Below, in pieces: positions 12,318 through 22,782 of a stretch of 64,000 bases of DNA. The notes under the pieces are model-generated. The model saw only the letters and a list, made by a program, of their open reading frames with translations, had not been told where the DNA came from and did no database searches. The translations under genes were made by a program, and so were the position numbers. Source of the stretch: Saturnia japonica (Eukaryota; Arthropoda; Insecta; Lepidoptera; Saturniidae); contig CM065325.1 of NCBI GenBank assembly GCA_033032175.1, forward strand, positions 5,980,930-6,044,929, read 5' to 3'. Within the stretch, counting starts at the first letter, position 1; every line of letters starts with the position of its first letter.

Positions 12318-13285
12318 ATGAAGGGTAAAACTTTACATAGTGGAGAGAGAAATCTCGTGTTAAAAGTGTTGGACTTTTTTGAAAATGAAAAACGGAACAA
12401 ACGGTTGTGTTTACCTGTTGATCAGGCAGTAAAAAGAACCTGTTTGGCAACGGGAGTTTTTAAAGCCACGTTGCTGAGGATCAAACGTGAAGCCATCGTT
12501 TACGAACTGCTTCACCAACACCTGGTAATTCTACAGCGGATAATGAAATAAAATTGTCGACTCCAGGTAAAAATCGCAAACCCAAGAGCAATAGAATACG
12601 ATTGTACAGTTTTGACTTATGTGCTATCAAAAACATTGTGGATACTTTTTATACTGTTCGAAAAGAAATACCCACTTTGAATAAGATATTAGCTGTAGCT
12701 AAAAGATATCTTAACTTCCAAGGGCAAAAAAACATATTTAAGAAAAGTCTTGGTAGAAAAATTAGTCTACAAATTTAAGAAATGTAAGGATGCGAGAAAT
12801 TTTTTGGTTCAAAAACCAGATATTTGAGCTTGGCGGGCAAGTTACCTACGACATCTTAAGGAGAATTACGACCTAGGTGCCGCAAAAAGACCAGTCATCT
12901 ATATCGACGAAACCTGGATTCACTCACATTAAACAGTGAGCAAATGCTGGTAAAATAGTACAGATGAATAAATAAAAAAAAAATTATAGTCCCAGTCAAA
13001 GATGAGTGATCGTTCATGCAGAAGGGGAGAATGGGTTCGTGAATGGGGCTGCACTATTATACAAATGTAAAAGTAATTCAAGAGACTACCATCATGAAAT
13101 GGATACAACAAATTTTAGACAGGCTCAGACAAAAATATTGGGATGATGACCTACTGCAAGAAGCAAATGAAACACAAATTATAATAAATTTGCAGTCAGA
13201 TACCTCTTCTGAAAGTGAAGGTTTCAGTGGCGACGAAGAATCCGAATTAGAAGGAGTAGAGCCACTTCTCAGTGACGATGACTAA
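12318..13285 (+). pseudogene. DDE transposase with frameshifts, stops and an internal deletion
   Basis: Starts MKGKTLHSGERNLVLKVLDF (N-terminal DNA-binding region), shifts frame near 12.50 kb, continues TPGKNRKPKSNR, FDLCAIKNIV and PTLNKILAVAKRYLNF, shifts again, then reads RPVIYIDETWIHSH (first catalytic Asp-Glu block), stop, TVSKCW, then ENGFVNGAALLYKCKSNS and DYHHEM, after which about 150 residues carrying the remaining catalytic residues are missing and the C-terminal acidic tail SDTSSESEG...LLSDDD follows. Non-functional. Confidence 0.8.
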
Positions 13286-13403
13286 TGTTAATATTATTAT
13301 AATAAATACCTACATAAACTTAAACTATGTTTTTATTAATTACAAAATCACTTTTAGTAAACATAATTAAATGTCGAGTTAAAGTTTAGAAACGTTCCGC
13401 CCG

Positions 13404-13670
13404 CTAGCCGTTATTGTTAAAGGGATGCCGCTCGGACGCAGGTAGCTGAGGCAACAAATCATAAATAATATTTTGCATTATTTTCTTAACCTCTCTCTTA
13501 TTACCTGTTCTTGACAAAACCATTTTACTGTTACACAGAGCCCAGCGCAGTTCCATAAGGCCTATAAGTGCGAGCGAGAAGTCTGAGAAAAAATATTTAT
13601 GACTCAGTTCGCACGCTTGTAATAGCTCAAGTATAATAAATATAAGGCGGAGTTGTTCCGAGTACAACAC
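13404..13670 (-). other. open frame of 88 codons inside the DDE transposon
   Basis: Reads MLYSEQLRLIFIILELLQAC, then LSHKYFFSDFSLALIGLMEL and ends RHPFNNNG. I do not recognise it. It lies between the transposase C-terminus and the right inverted repeat, opposite in strand. Could be chance or an insertion inside the element. Confidence 0.25.
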
Positions 13671-14319
13671 TCGCTACATTAAAAAAAATAGCAGAGACGA
13701 AGTCGCGGATGGAAACTTGTTGTGATATTTTTTTGTGTACAGTACAACCATGCGTCTGTGGCGTCACCGCCCCCAGGTCTCAACTTATTGCGCACGGGTA
13801 GTAGGCACCTATCTACTTACATACGCTACAAATAAACTTTATCAATATCCCATGCTTAATTCTACATACAAAAGCTTACTTAAACATTTTAGATACCGAA
13901 ATTGGAAGACCTTACATTTATCTCTACTTATGGCAGCCGGACTGGTGACATACCTCCACCCTAAAGAAGACCGCAGCCAAATATGTAAAAATGCATCCAT
14001 GGACTGCAGTAACCGCTTGCTTGCCATCAGGCGAACATTTGTTTGCCACCTTAGTTGTATAAAAAAGTCCTTATGGACCTAATGTTCGAAAAATTAATTA
14101 AATATCCCCTCATCGTTTATAACGTAATTAAGAACATAAATTAGTTTAAATTAAAATAAATTGTGTGCTACGTAACTGGGGAATCTGATCTCATTAGTTT
14201 GTGTAAAGTACCCCATAGCTATTAAAATGCATTTAGACAACAATGTTAATGTTCTAAGTATATATTATTTCTACGTTCAGATACTTATAATATTCTTCTC
14301 TGATTATAAAGGTACATGT

Positions 14320-14822
14320 ATCTTACTAATATAATAAATGTGAAAGTATGTATGTATGTTTGTTACTCAATCACGCAAAAACGGCTGAACGGATTTAGAT
14401 GAAATTTGTCACACAAATAGTCTATGATCTGGAAAAACTCACAGGGTACTTTTTATCCCTGTAAAAGTCATAGCTTAACCAGTGTTATCCTACAAATATA
14501 ATAAATGTGAAAATTTGTATGTTTGTTACTCAATAACGTAAAAGTGGATGAACGGTTTTAGATAAAATTTAGCACACATATATTCTATAACCAAGAATAA
14601 CACATAGAGTACCCCGTAGGTTATCCCAGTAAAAGTCATAGCTTAACCAGTGTTATCCTACAAATATAATGAATGAAAAAAACTGTATTTTTGTTACCCA
14701 ATTACGCAAAAATGGCTGAACGGATTTGAATGCAATTTAGCATGCAGATAGCCTATAATCTGGATTAACACATATAATAACCTATTTTCCGGTTAATGTT
14801 TTAGCTTGACCACTGTTATAAA
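14320..14822 (+). repeat. three tandem units of about 168 bp, Helitron-like sequence
   Basis: Units begin at about 14,320, 14,488 and 14,656 with TCnTAC(T/A)AATATAATAAATG, continue TTTGTTACTCAATCACGCAA and CGGCTGAACGG, and end GTCATAGCTTAACCAGTGTT. Units differ at roughly 15-25 percent of positions. Confidence 0.85.
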
Positions 14823-14825
14823 TTC

Positions 14826-15355
14826 ATATCTAAGCCTAAGCCTAAACCTACAATTATTCCGTTGTAGTAAAATTGGTTACAATAATTATTCGTTGAAAAT
14901 TCATATACAACTCTTAAACAGACAACAATAAAATTGAAATAATAATTTTGAGAATCGATTTTTTTTCCGCACTTTTTACTACACATGGAGATTACCCCTC
15001 ACCCTCTTCCATGCGTTCATATCGTCAAATTCAGCGGCATGTTATCAAAAGCCCACTTTAAGTTTTTGAACGATTATTGTATTGTTTACGTCAACTAAAC
15101 CTAAACTTAAGTCTAAGCCTAAACGTAATCCTAGTCACATTCCCAAACAAGAACCCAAATCCAAACCTAACCTAACCCAAATGTAAACCTAAACCCAAAC
15201 CAAAATCCATACCTAAACCCAAACAAACCCAAACCTAAAAACAAACGTAAACCGAAACCTAAACCCAAACAACAATTCAAACCTAACCCCCAAACCGAAA
15301 CCCAAACGTAAACCCAAACCCAAACCTAAACCTAAATCTAAATCTAAACCTACAT
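14826..15355 (+). repeat. degenerate hexamer array (AAACCT / AAACCC), telomere-like
   Basis: A short run CTAAGCCTAAGCCTAAACCT at about 14,832 and a long run at 15,085-15,352 of AAACCT, AAACCC, AACCTA variants. The insect telomere repeat is CCTAA; here the period is mostly six. No coding sense. Confidence 0.8.
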
Positions 15356-15500
15356 CAGGCACGCCAACTGGTTTGTTGATTAATTGATATTGATATACCT
15401 ACCTATTGTAAATTATCTGGATTATACAGTATTGCTACGAGTGAATTCTTTCATCGTGTTATCCCACGTATGGTGACCCCGACTTGATATAAACACACAA
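15356..15500 (+). mobile_element. BEL/Pao-like LTR end with leader start, fragment
   Basis: CACGCCAACTGGTTTGTTGA at the start as in the 4.19-kb copy, and ATGGTGACCCCGACTTGATA at 15,470-15,489, the sequence usually found where a BEL/Pao LTR meets its leader. No coding part follows. Confidence 0.4.
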
Positions 15501-15549
15501 GCTTCTTACTTTTTGAAAAACTTCAAACCAGTTGTAATGTATGTAGGTA

Positions 15550-15836
15550 AAGAGATATATTGGAGAAGGACATGGAAGGCTACCTTCTGTAAACTTGATG
15601 AAAGGAGTGATGAAACTCATATTGTCTCAAATTAAGGTGGTGAAAATTTATATTTATGCTTTTAGTAAGAAATAAAAGGGGGTTTCACGTTTTTCAAAAA
15701 ACCTTCTCGCAAGCCGGTACAATAAGGGTGATTTTAATATTTTTTTGAAGTTTTATTGGGACGGTTAATTTGTTGAATTAATATTGGCATATAATTTACA
15801 GTATCCTATAATACGCAGGCGAAGTCGCAGGTACCA
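15550..15836 (+). repeat. Helitron-like dispersed repeat
   Basis: Ends CGCAGGCGAAGTCGCAGGTA followed by CCAGCAAGT, a decayed version of the hairpin plus CTAGT terminus seen at 24.59 and 36.15 kb. Confidence 0.4.
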
Positions 15837-16671
15837 GCAAGTATATACATAAACGATACTACTACTTAATAATTATTTATTGTAATTTTAAATAGTATAT
15901 TCTCACATTAATTCTACAGTGTAAGCAAGTAGATCCGTAGAGACCGTAAAGCTAAATCATTTAGTCCAGCTCAGATTATTATAGAGAGGGTATTAATTGA
16001 TTCCGAAAAAGTATATCATCAACCAAAAAAATGCTCATTGCATTCTAATATGGACTATAAGCCTCTATAAATTTATACCCATACAAGATTAGCACAATTA
16101 GTAGCAAACTGCTATTATTTTAAACTGATAATATTGTGTTATTTTGAACTTCATTTCTAATAAATTATTGTATTGGGTATCTACAATTTACATACCAAAT
16201 GATATGCAAATGTGGAAATCGACAAGTCGGATTGCGCATGTCTAGAAGTTACGGTGTGAAATTCGTCCAAGTGTCACCGGTACGTACAAACCGTACAAAC
16301 GACGGATGACGGAATTATCCGAACAGTTCCGAATCAACTGCGCATAGGGGCTTACTCCTCTCTGGCCGGGCCATTATTGAACATTTCCTGTATTTACTAC
16401 ATTAAAACGCACTGCTTGCTGTTAAAAACTACAGAATAAAAAGTGTTTAAGAAAAAAAGGAAAAACAAAAATAACGAAAGAGGTGTTTTGTGTCAATAAA
16501 TAATATTATGTACATAATTGTTACATATGTGGTTTCTAATGGGTTACTATAATCGAAACTAATTTAAAAACCAAGATTTATGGAGTAAGGAGCCGCCTGT
16601 GGCAAGGTCATCAGTTCTATTTTAGTACGAGAAGGTAATTTATGCTATAGTCTTACAATTTCTCTAAGAAA
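15837..16671. other. upstream region of the NDRG copy
   Basis: No coding region. 16,440-16,671 is AT-rich and could hold promoter and 5' untranslated sequence; no clear TATA-box placement can be defended. Confidence 0.4.
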
Positions 16672-17649
16672 ATGCCGACAACAATACACGAAAATATAGC
16701 TCTTTTGAATATGATGTCTTCAGACAATCTTGAAGATGATTTAAAAAGTGTTCTGCTGCATTATCCATCTGAAAGAAGGTTGCAGAGCGACGGCGCATGC
16801 GTGGAAGAGAGGGTGAGAACCTCTCGCGGGGACATCCTGGTAGCAGTGAAAGGAGATCGCAAAAAACGCGCGATAATTACATATCATGACCTTGGATTAA
16901 ATTACGCGGCAAATTTCCAGGCGTTCTTTAACTTTGTCGACATGAGATCTGTCTTGGACAAGTTTTGCATTTACCATATAAACGCTCCAGGTCAGGAGGA
17001 AGGAGCCCCGACGCTGCCAGAGGATTTCAGCTATCCCGATATGGATGCTTTGGCATTTCAAATCGATTTTGTATTGGGCCACTATGGTATCAGATCTTTC
17101 ATCGGTTTTGGAGTTGGGGCGGGTGCTAATATTTTAGCGCGCTATGCTATCGCTAACCCGCAGAAGGTTGACGCTTTGGCTCTGATTAACTGCACATCAA
17201 CTCAAGCAGGGTGGACAGAGTGGTTATACCAAAAAATAAATACTAGACAGCTACGAGCGAACGGAATGACTCAAGGCGCTCTGGACTATCTGATGTGGCA
17301 TCATTTTGGGCGCAGCACTGAAGATCGCAACCATGATCTGGTTCATGTTTACAAAGAATGTTTCTCTCATGTAAACCCTGTGAACCTCTCCATGTTTATC
17401 GACGGTTACTTATGTCGCACAGATTTGGGAATATCGCGGGAAACGAATACGATAAAGGTTCCAATTTTGAATGTAACTGGAGCTTTGTCGCCTCATGTTG
17501 ATGATACAGTGACATTCAACGGGCGGTTGGAGCCCTCGAAGACATCATGGTTGAACATTTCCGACTGCGGTATGGTGTTGGAGGAACAACCGAGTAAGAT
17601 AGCTGAAGCGTTCAGGCTATTTCTGCAAGGAGAAGGCTATTGTAGGTAG
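16672..17649 (+). CDS. NDRG / MESK2-family protein, intronless copy
   Basis: 325 residues, one open frame. The NDRG family (N-myc downstream-regulated; MESK2 in flies) has an alpha/beta-hydrolase fold with no known enzymatic activity and is linked to stress, growth and lipid/vesicle functions. Seen: ITYHDLGLNYAANF near residue 65, APGQEEGAP and LPEDFSYP near 108-120, GFGVGAGANILARYA near 145-158 (the nucleophile elbow lacks the catalytic Ser, as is usual in NDRGs), GMTQGALDYLMWHHFGR near 200, and SPHVDDTVTFNGRLEP, SDCGMVLEEQP and FRLFLQGEGY at the end. Length is slightly short for the family because the variable C-terminal tail is missing. NDRG genes normally have many introns, so a single exon ending just after the conserved core suggests a retrocopy kept under selection (inference). 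First ATG chosen; no in-frame upstream alternative was identified. Confidence 0.93.
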   Translation: MPTTIHENIALLNMMSSDNLEDDLKSVLLHYPSERRLQSDGACVEERVRTSRGDILVAVKGDRKKRAIITYHDLGLNYAANFQAFFNFVDMRSVLDKFCIYHINAPGQEEGAPTLPEDFSYPDMDALAFQIDFVLGHYGIRSFIGFGVGAGANILARYAIANPQKVDALALINCTSTQAGWTEWLYQKINTRQLRANGMTQGALDYLMWHHFGRSTEDRNHDLVHVYKECFSHVNPVNLSMFIDGYLCRTDLGISRETNTIKVPILNVTGALSPHVDDTVTFNGRLEPSKTSWLNISDCGMVLEEQPSKIAEAFRLFLQGEGYCR

Positions 17650-17781
17650 TCGCGATACTAATATGTGTTATTAGCGTCGCGCTACAAATCATTAGAAATC
17701 ACATGTTGCAATCCACACAAGCTTTAACACACTTTTAGACACATTGGTACTGACGAAATTGTTGTTTTAAATGTTATTGAA

Positions 17782-17787
17782 AATAAA
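17782..17787 (+). terminator. polyadenylation signal AATAAA downstream of NDRG copy
   Basis: AATAAA about 135 bp past the stop codon, in an AT-rich 3' flank. Fits the end of the NDRG-like transcript. Confidence 0.5.
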
Positions 17788-17789
17788 TT

Positions 17790-18335
17790 TATTTTATGGC
17801 TTTCAGTGGCTTTTCTATACATCCTGTAATTTCGATTTTATTATAACATTGAATTTTTTTGTTAACTGAAATTAAAATATATTCAAATAATTTTGGATCT
17901 ACATATAAAAACAAATAAATAGGCATATGATAAAATTATTTTTTAATTCACTCAAACATTACTTTTTTTTTACTTTATTTATTATTGGGAAATATAATTT
18001 TTTGTAATAAAATTATTTAATTAGAAAAAAAAAATCCAGTAATATTATAATATACATATACGGATGGATACTCGTGTTCTGTAATAATAATTACATTTTA
18101 ATTTGTCGATCATAATCTTGAATTTTATTTACATGTATCTACTATAAATAGTACTGTAAATAATAGTTTCCAATATTTTATTTACTCAAATATGACCAAG
18201 TTTTTTTTTTAACTGACTAGCGAAGTAATTGTCCTTCCTAATAGGCCTTTGTAGCTTCCCGGTCTTTGTGGCGATGGTAGAAGTAATTCAGACGAAAATT
18301 ACCAAGATATAACGATATCTTTTTTTTACGACGAT
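17790..18335. other. intergenic AT-rich DNA
   Basis: Very AT-rich, long A and T runs, no gene or repeat recognised. Confidence 0.5.
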
Positions 18336-18435
18336 AGTGGCATACAAGCATCGGTCCGCCTGATGTTAAGCGATTACCGCAACCTACGGACGCTTGCAAC
18401 AACAGAATCATAACAAGCGCGTTGCAGACCCTTTA
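18336..18435 (+). repeat. dispersed Lepidoptera repeat (GTAAGCGATTACCG type), copy 1
   Basis: GTGGCATACAAGCATCGGTC then CGCCTGATGTTAAGCGATTA and GCAACAACAG...GCGCGTTGCAGACC. A second copy lies at 29,205-29,420. Confidence 0.65.
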
Positions 18436-18504
18436 AAAACCAATTTACTCCCATTTTGAAATAGAAGTAAAAAATATGATAGAAAAGTACCTTGCACCTA
18501 CTTC

Positions 18505-18775
18505 CTTTTTTATCGTTATAGGTTTAGCGTTGTGTCTACAATGTCACCCGATCTTAAGTGACGATGTGGCCCAAGGTGATAGCACGCTAAGCCTAGTGGA
18601 AGATTGGCTCTCAAGTGCAGCTGCCGGAACATACCTATTGTTGTTTGGCAACAGATTTACAACTTGTAATTAGACAAGCGGGCATTGGAAAAAGCCTTAC
18701 CACCGTGCTATGTTTTCATCACGATGTTTTCCTTCACCGAAAGCTCAGGTTCATTGTAGGCATTCGAATAATATA
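18505..18775 (-). mobile_element. tRNA-headed SINE, family A, copy 1
   Basis: Reverse orientation. Blocks in order on + strand: GTCACCCGATCTTAAGTGAC, GGCCCAAGGTGATAGCACGC, CTCAAGTGCAGCTGCCGGAA, CACCGTGCTATGTTTTCATC, GAAAGCTCAGGTTCATTG. The tRNA-like head is missing from this copy. Confidence 0.7.
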
Positions 18776-20285
18776 ATAATAATATTTTTAATGAAATTAA
18801 ATAATGAGTAAATATTTAAAAAAAATCAGAAACAATATGTATGTTTCAAATACAAAACATTACTAAAATAAAATCCGAAACAACAACATCTTTTATTAAA
18901 TTAATCAAAATACAAATGAAATACGTGACTATTAACTTCCTCGTTATTGATTGAATAGACCTACTATTTATAGGTTTTCAGAGTTGGTCAAGTACTAACA
19001 CAGACATGAAAAGAAAACATTTCAAATCTCTGTAATTAATTTTCGATTCGCGCTGAACGCTCAATTCGTGTTTTTGTTTGGAAGCGTTTTTCCGTTTTTG
19101 CCGAACAAACGTGACGCCACCCACTTGCAATGGCCATGGGATGGGTGTTCGCGGGAGGCCCTACTTAAATGGACTCGAAGCACGAAAGAGCCGGGTTCGA
19201 TCTCCCCCTCAACCCCCTTACTGACCACTGGATGACCGGATTATGAAATATTTCATCGGAAAATAAATATGAAAAAGTAATACCGTCTGCGTCCGAGGGG
19301 TTTTCTTCGTCGAGATGGTTAGTTATTTAACTTTGTAATTATCTAAATCTACCTACAAGTTAAGGCGAGTGATTTCAATTGAAGTTGATTTTTTTACACA
19401 AATATTTTTATTCGTGTAAATAATATCTATATATATTAGGTACGCAGCCTGGTATCGTCGTCTCAAGATAGCCTGGATGCAACACACCCTAAAACACAAA
19501 CATGGAAAGTGAAAAGATTCGTGAGCGAATGCGGGAGACGGACTGAAGTGGTGGAGTCGACATCATTATTTTCATGGACAAGATTCCTTCATACCGCTTC
19601 AGAGTATAAACCTCGTTCCTTTTACGGCATTAATTCCTGTTTTCCTTCTTATTGTCTCGAAAAGATTTGATAGGTATATCGTCGCGTTGGCGCAACTCGC
19701 CGCGATTTTGCTCACGATCACCATTGTATTATAACTTTTATTTATTAACATCGATGTGATTTATTAAATATACCATACTAATAACGAAAATATGTTAATT
19801 AAATATTAGGTACTTTTAAAATATGTAATTATGTAAAGGTAACGTTAAATGAGATAAATCAGCATTAATTTCGTCCGGATCAATTTCAAAGACATTAATG
19901 AAATGGTTTTAGTTCTGATAAAATTTTACTTTCCTATTGTATTAGGCAGGCGAAGTGAACTTCCATATCAAATTAACATGAATCAAAAAATCGTTCTAAT
20001 AAAAGGTCAACCTTTTGAGTATTTGCGTAGCCTAATTGTAAATAGAAGATTGTTTTTAATATTTTTCTAAAACGCAATAAATTTAACCTTTATCTGTCTA
20101 TGAGATCTCAGAGAGCCTTGAAGATAAGCGAACATTCAGAGTTGACTTGTTCAATTAGAACAGCTTAACACGTGACACCAGCTATGAACCATGTAAGGTA
20201 CATCTATACAATTAATAAAATTGAAGTGTCTGTTTGTAATGTCAATAACAGCTTTTTACATAATGCATATGAAAGCATATTATAT
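18776..20285. other. intergenic, no gene
   Basis: No supported coding region. 19,180-19,220 carries GAGCCGGGTTCGATCTCCCC, which resembles a tRNA B box, without a matching A box. Confidence 0.45.
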
Positions 20286-20735
20286 AATATAACATAAAGC
20301 AATTTTTTTTTAATGTCTGTATGTTCCGGGTAATCTCCGAAATGGTTGGACCGATTTTGACGGAACTTCCAATGGCTGATTAGCTGATGTTATAAGGAGT
20401 AACTTAGGCTACTTTTATTTTAGAAAAAGAATTACAAATCCGTGCAAATAAAAATAACTGGTCATGGTGAAACAATGCTGGCACTTAAATGGCTTACGCT
20501 GAGTAAACCATATGGGATATATCGAATAAATGTTGTAATTATTTTTAGACATTAAAAAGACCCACAAAAAAAAACTCCAAGATCATATGTCTATCTTCTA
20601 AAGATTACCCACAATAAGCATTTATGTCTTTTAAATAATCGGAAGCGGGAGTAGCACGATTCGCGCGTGTGCCCTATCCACAGCAGGCTGTAGTCCACGC
20701 GAGCGCAGACGCGGACACAGCTAGTATTATATAAA
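20286..20735 (+). repeat. Helitron-like element
   Basis: Starts near TGTCTGTATGTTCCGGGTAA with GGTTGGACCGATTTTGACGG and ends CGAGCGCAGACGCGGACACA followed by GCTAGT, i.e. a short GC-rich hairpin then CTAG|T, the Helitron 3' signature. Confidence 0.55.
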
Positions 20736-20757
20736 CCTACATAGGTATTCTATCTAT

Positions 20758-20895
20758 TCTTTATCGGTTTAGCGTTGAGCCATAATCTCACCTAATGTTA
20801 AGGGACAATTTGGTCCAAGGCAGTAACACACTAAGCCTAGTGGGAGGATTGTATCACAAGTGTAGCTGCCGGGACACACCTATAGGTGCTTGTTA
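20758..20895 (-). mobile_element. SINE family A, copy 2, partial
   Basis: GCGTTGAGCCATAATCTCAC, GTCCAAGGCAGTAACACACT, GCCTAGTGGGAGGATTG and CACACCTATAGGTGCTTG match the tail of family A in reverse orientation. Confidence 0.7.
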
Positions 20896-20899
20896 AAAA

Positions 20900-21055
20900 A
20901 TATTCATACCTTCTTACTCTCATGGTGATAAACCTTTCACAACGATTCTCGTTTGGTTTGTGACGTTTCGGGATCAGTCTGGAGGCTCGCAGACCGGCAT
21001 GACAACGGCAACCGTCTTTTTTTCGATTGTACTGTGCCTTCACTATGCTATGCTG
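20900..21055 (+). repeat. LINE 3'-tail fragment
   Basis: GGTGATAAACCTTTCACAAC, GAGGCTCGCAGACCGGCATG, CGATTGTACTGTGCC: the same 3' untranslated block as at 33.3 kb (GCAGGCCAGCATGATAGCGG ... GATTGTGCTGCGCTC). Confidence 0.4.
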
Positions 21056-21476
21056 CTAAAAATCTCTGGTATCAATACAATTGTTCAATTGGATAGTATC
21101 TATCCAATAAATCAAAATCGACTTGATTTGACCGAAAACATGATATAGTAAAAAGGGAAAAATAAAAAAATATAAACGTAGTCTGATAAATAGATTTATT
21201 TTACATCAATGAGAATCGCAATCATATAACTTAGATTAATAACATTATACAATACAATCATATTGTTATAAAACATTCAATAAAAATTGACTAGAATTCG
21301 TAAGATTATCTACACATTGTACGTATTATATACAAAGATTAAGCTCCGAATTAACCTACATATTTCAGTCTGACTAAATTAATTATCTGTTTATGTACAT
21401 TATTATTTTACATATCCACTAGCGAGAAAGACGAAAAAGAAACGAGTTCCAATGAGTGAGTTTGGGAGCAACTTTA
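21056..21476. other. intergenic AT-rich DNA
   Basis: Nothing recognised. Confidence 0.5.
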
Positions 21477-21478
21477 TA

Positions 21479-22780
21479 CAAGGTGTCCAGAAAGGGTATC
21501 GGGTATTTGTTTTCGCGCCATATTCGAAACGGGGCGTCTAAAGGGTGCGGGGAGGGGTTCGTGGCGTCCGCCATTTTGTGGAGTTTTAGTCACGATGGAA
21601 CAGTACTCGGGGACGCATCGCGCATTTTGCGTACGAGCGTATTATCGTAATGGTGATTCAATATGACTGCTCAACGTTTCTATCGTGCGGAATATCGTAC
21701 ACGCCACGCGCCATGTGACGATAGCATTAGGAAATGGATCAGGATGTTCGAGAATACAGGTGCGACAGTTAAAATTCAAAACTCTGGTCGTCCTCGTTCA
21801 GTTCGTGATGAAGAAACAATTGAAGAAGTTGAGGCGTCGGTTCGTCAAAATCCGTCTTTATCCATCCGAAAGCAAAGCCAAGCGTTGAACATCAAAAAAT
21901 CGTCTTTACATTCGATTTTAAAGAAAGACTTACATCTAAAAGCCTATAAAATTCAATTGGTTCAAGAATTGAAGGATACGGACTATGCTAATCGACTGAA
22001 TTTTGCGAACGAAATGCTGCAGCGATTTAACAACTTTAACAACATACTGTTCAGTGACTAAGCAAATTTTCACCTGAATGGTCATGTTAATAAGCAGAAT
22101 TGTCGGTACTGGGCAGTGGAGAATCCGAGACGAAAGCATGAACGGCCCCTGCATAGCCCAAAGGTCGTTGTTTGGGCCGCTATGTCTGCTAAAGGCATAA
22201 TTGGTCCTTATTTTCATGAAGATCAACGAGGCCGAGCAATTAATGTGAATAGTGACCGTTATTGCGATATGTTGCGAAATTTTTTGGTCCCAGAGTTGCA
22301 GGAGTTTGCAGGTTTCAACTCAAGAACGTGGTTCCAGCAAGATGGGGCCACTTGCCATACCTCAAATGACTCAATGGAAGTTGTTAACGAATTATTCCCT
22401 AATAAAGTCATTTCGCGAAGGGGTAACATCAACTGGCCTCCCAGAAGCCCCGACCTTAGCCCGCTTGACTATTTTGCATGGGGATACCTTAAAAGTAAGG
22501 TTTATCAAAACAATCCGACGAATCTAACCCAGTTAAAGCAAAACATCAGGTCAGAAATGGCAGCAATATCGATAGCTATGTGTCAACGTGTTATCGCCAA
22601 TCTTCGTTTCCGTTTAGAAGAGTGCCAGCAACGTAACGGTCATCATTTGGATAACATCATCTTTTCCAAATAATTCTCCAATTCATATGCTAATAATAAA
22701 CAATAAACTTTTTTATTGCATACAAATAATTTTTGTTTCATTGAACTTACAAATACCCGATACCCTTTCTGGACACCTTT
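21479..22780 (+). mobile_element. Tc1/mariner-superfamily element, DD41D type, nearly intact
   Basis: 1,302 bp flanked by TA (21,477-78 and 22,781-82). Ends carry a 30-bp inverted repeat: AGGTGTCCAGAAAGGGTATC + GGGTATTTGT on the left is exactly repeated in reverse complement on the right. Encodes one transposase on the + strand with few lesions, so insertion is recent. Confidence 0.93.
21595..22673 (+). pseudogene. DD41D mariner-type transposase, one frameshift and one stop
   Basis: N-terminal MEQYSGTHRAFCVRAYYRNG from 21,595, then the frame is lost by one base at about 21,660 and resumes at MTAQRFYRAEYRTRH. Helix-turn-helix block CDDSIRKWIRMFENTGATV and SGRPRS, then ILFSD with a stop (TAA) where GAA is expected, NGHVNKQNCRYW, VVVWAAMSAKGIIGPYF, FQQDGATCHT (second Asp) and WPPRSPDLSPLDYFAWG. 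I count 41 residues between the second and third Asp. Both lesions are single-base events. Confidence 0.9.
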
Positions 22781-22782
22781 TA

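Larger units (their letters stand above)
12063..13801 (+). mobile_element. DDE DNA transposon with long terminal inverted repeats
   Basis: Left end CTACCCGTGCGCGATAAGTT + GAGAC and right end (reverse complement) CTACCCGTGCGCAATAAGTT + GAGAC match at 24 of 25 positions. TA dinucleotides lie exactly outside both ends (12,061-62 and 13,802-03). A decayed transposase reads in the + direction. The TA duplication and DDE signature point to the Tc1/mariner/IS630 superfamily; the family itself I cannot name. Confidence 0.85.

Noticed and set aside
14320..14822. CRISPR-like array
   Set aside because: Units are adjacent 168-bp degenerate repeats without short identical repeats and unique spacers, in a eukaryotic setting.
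15085..15352. Lys/Pro-rich protein coded by the AAACCT array
   Set aside because: Any KPKP-like reading is a by-product of the hexamer repeat, with no start, conserved frame or flanking exons.
18476..18673. 65-codon frame with a hydrophobic start resembling a signal peptide
   Set aside because: Lies within SINE family A (reverse copy); the apparent leader is repeat sequence.
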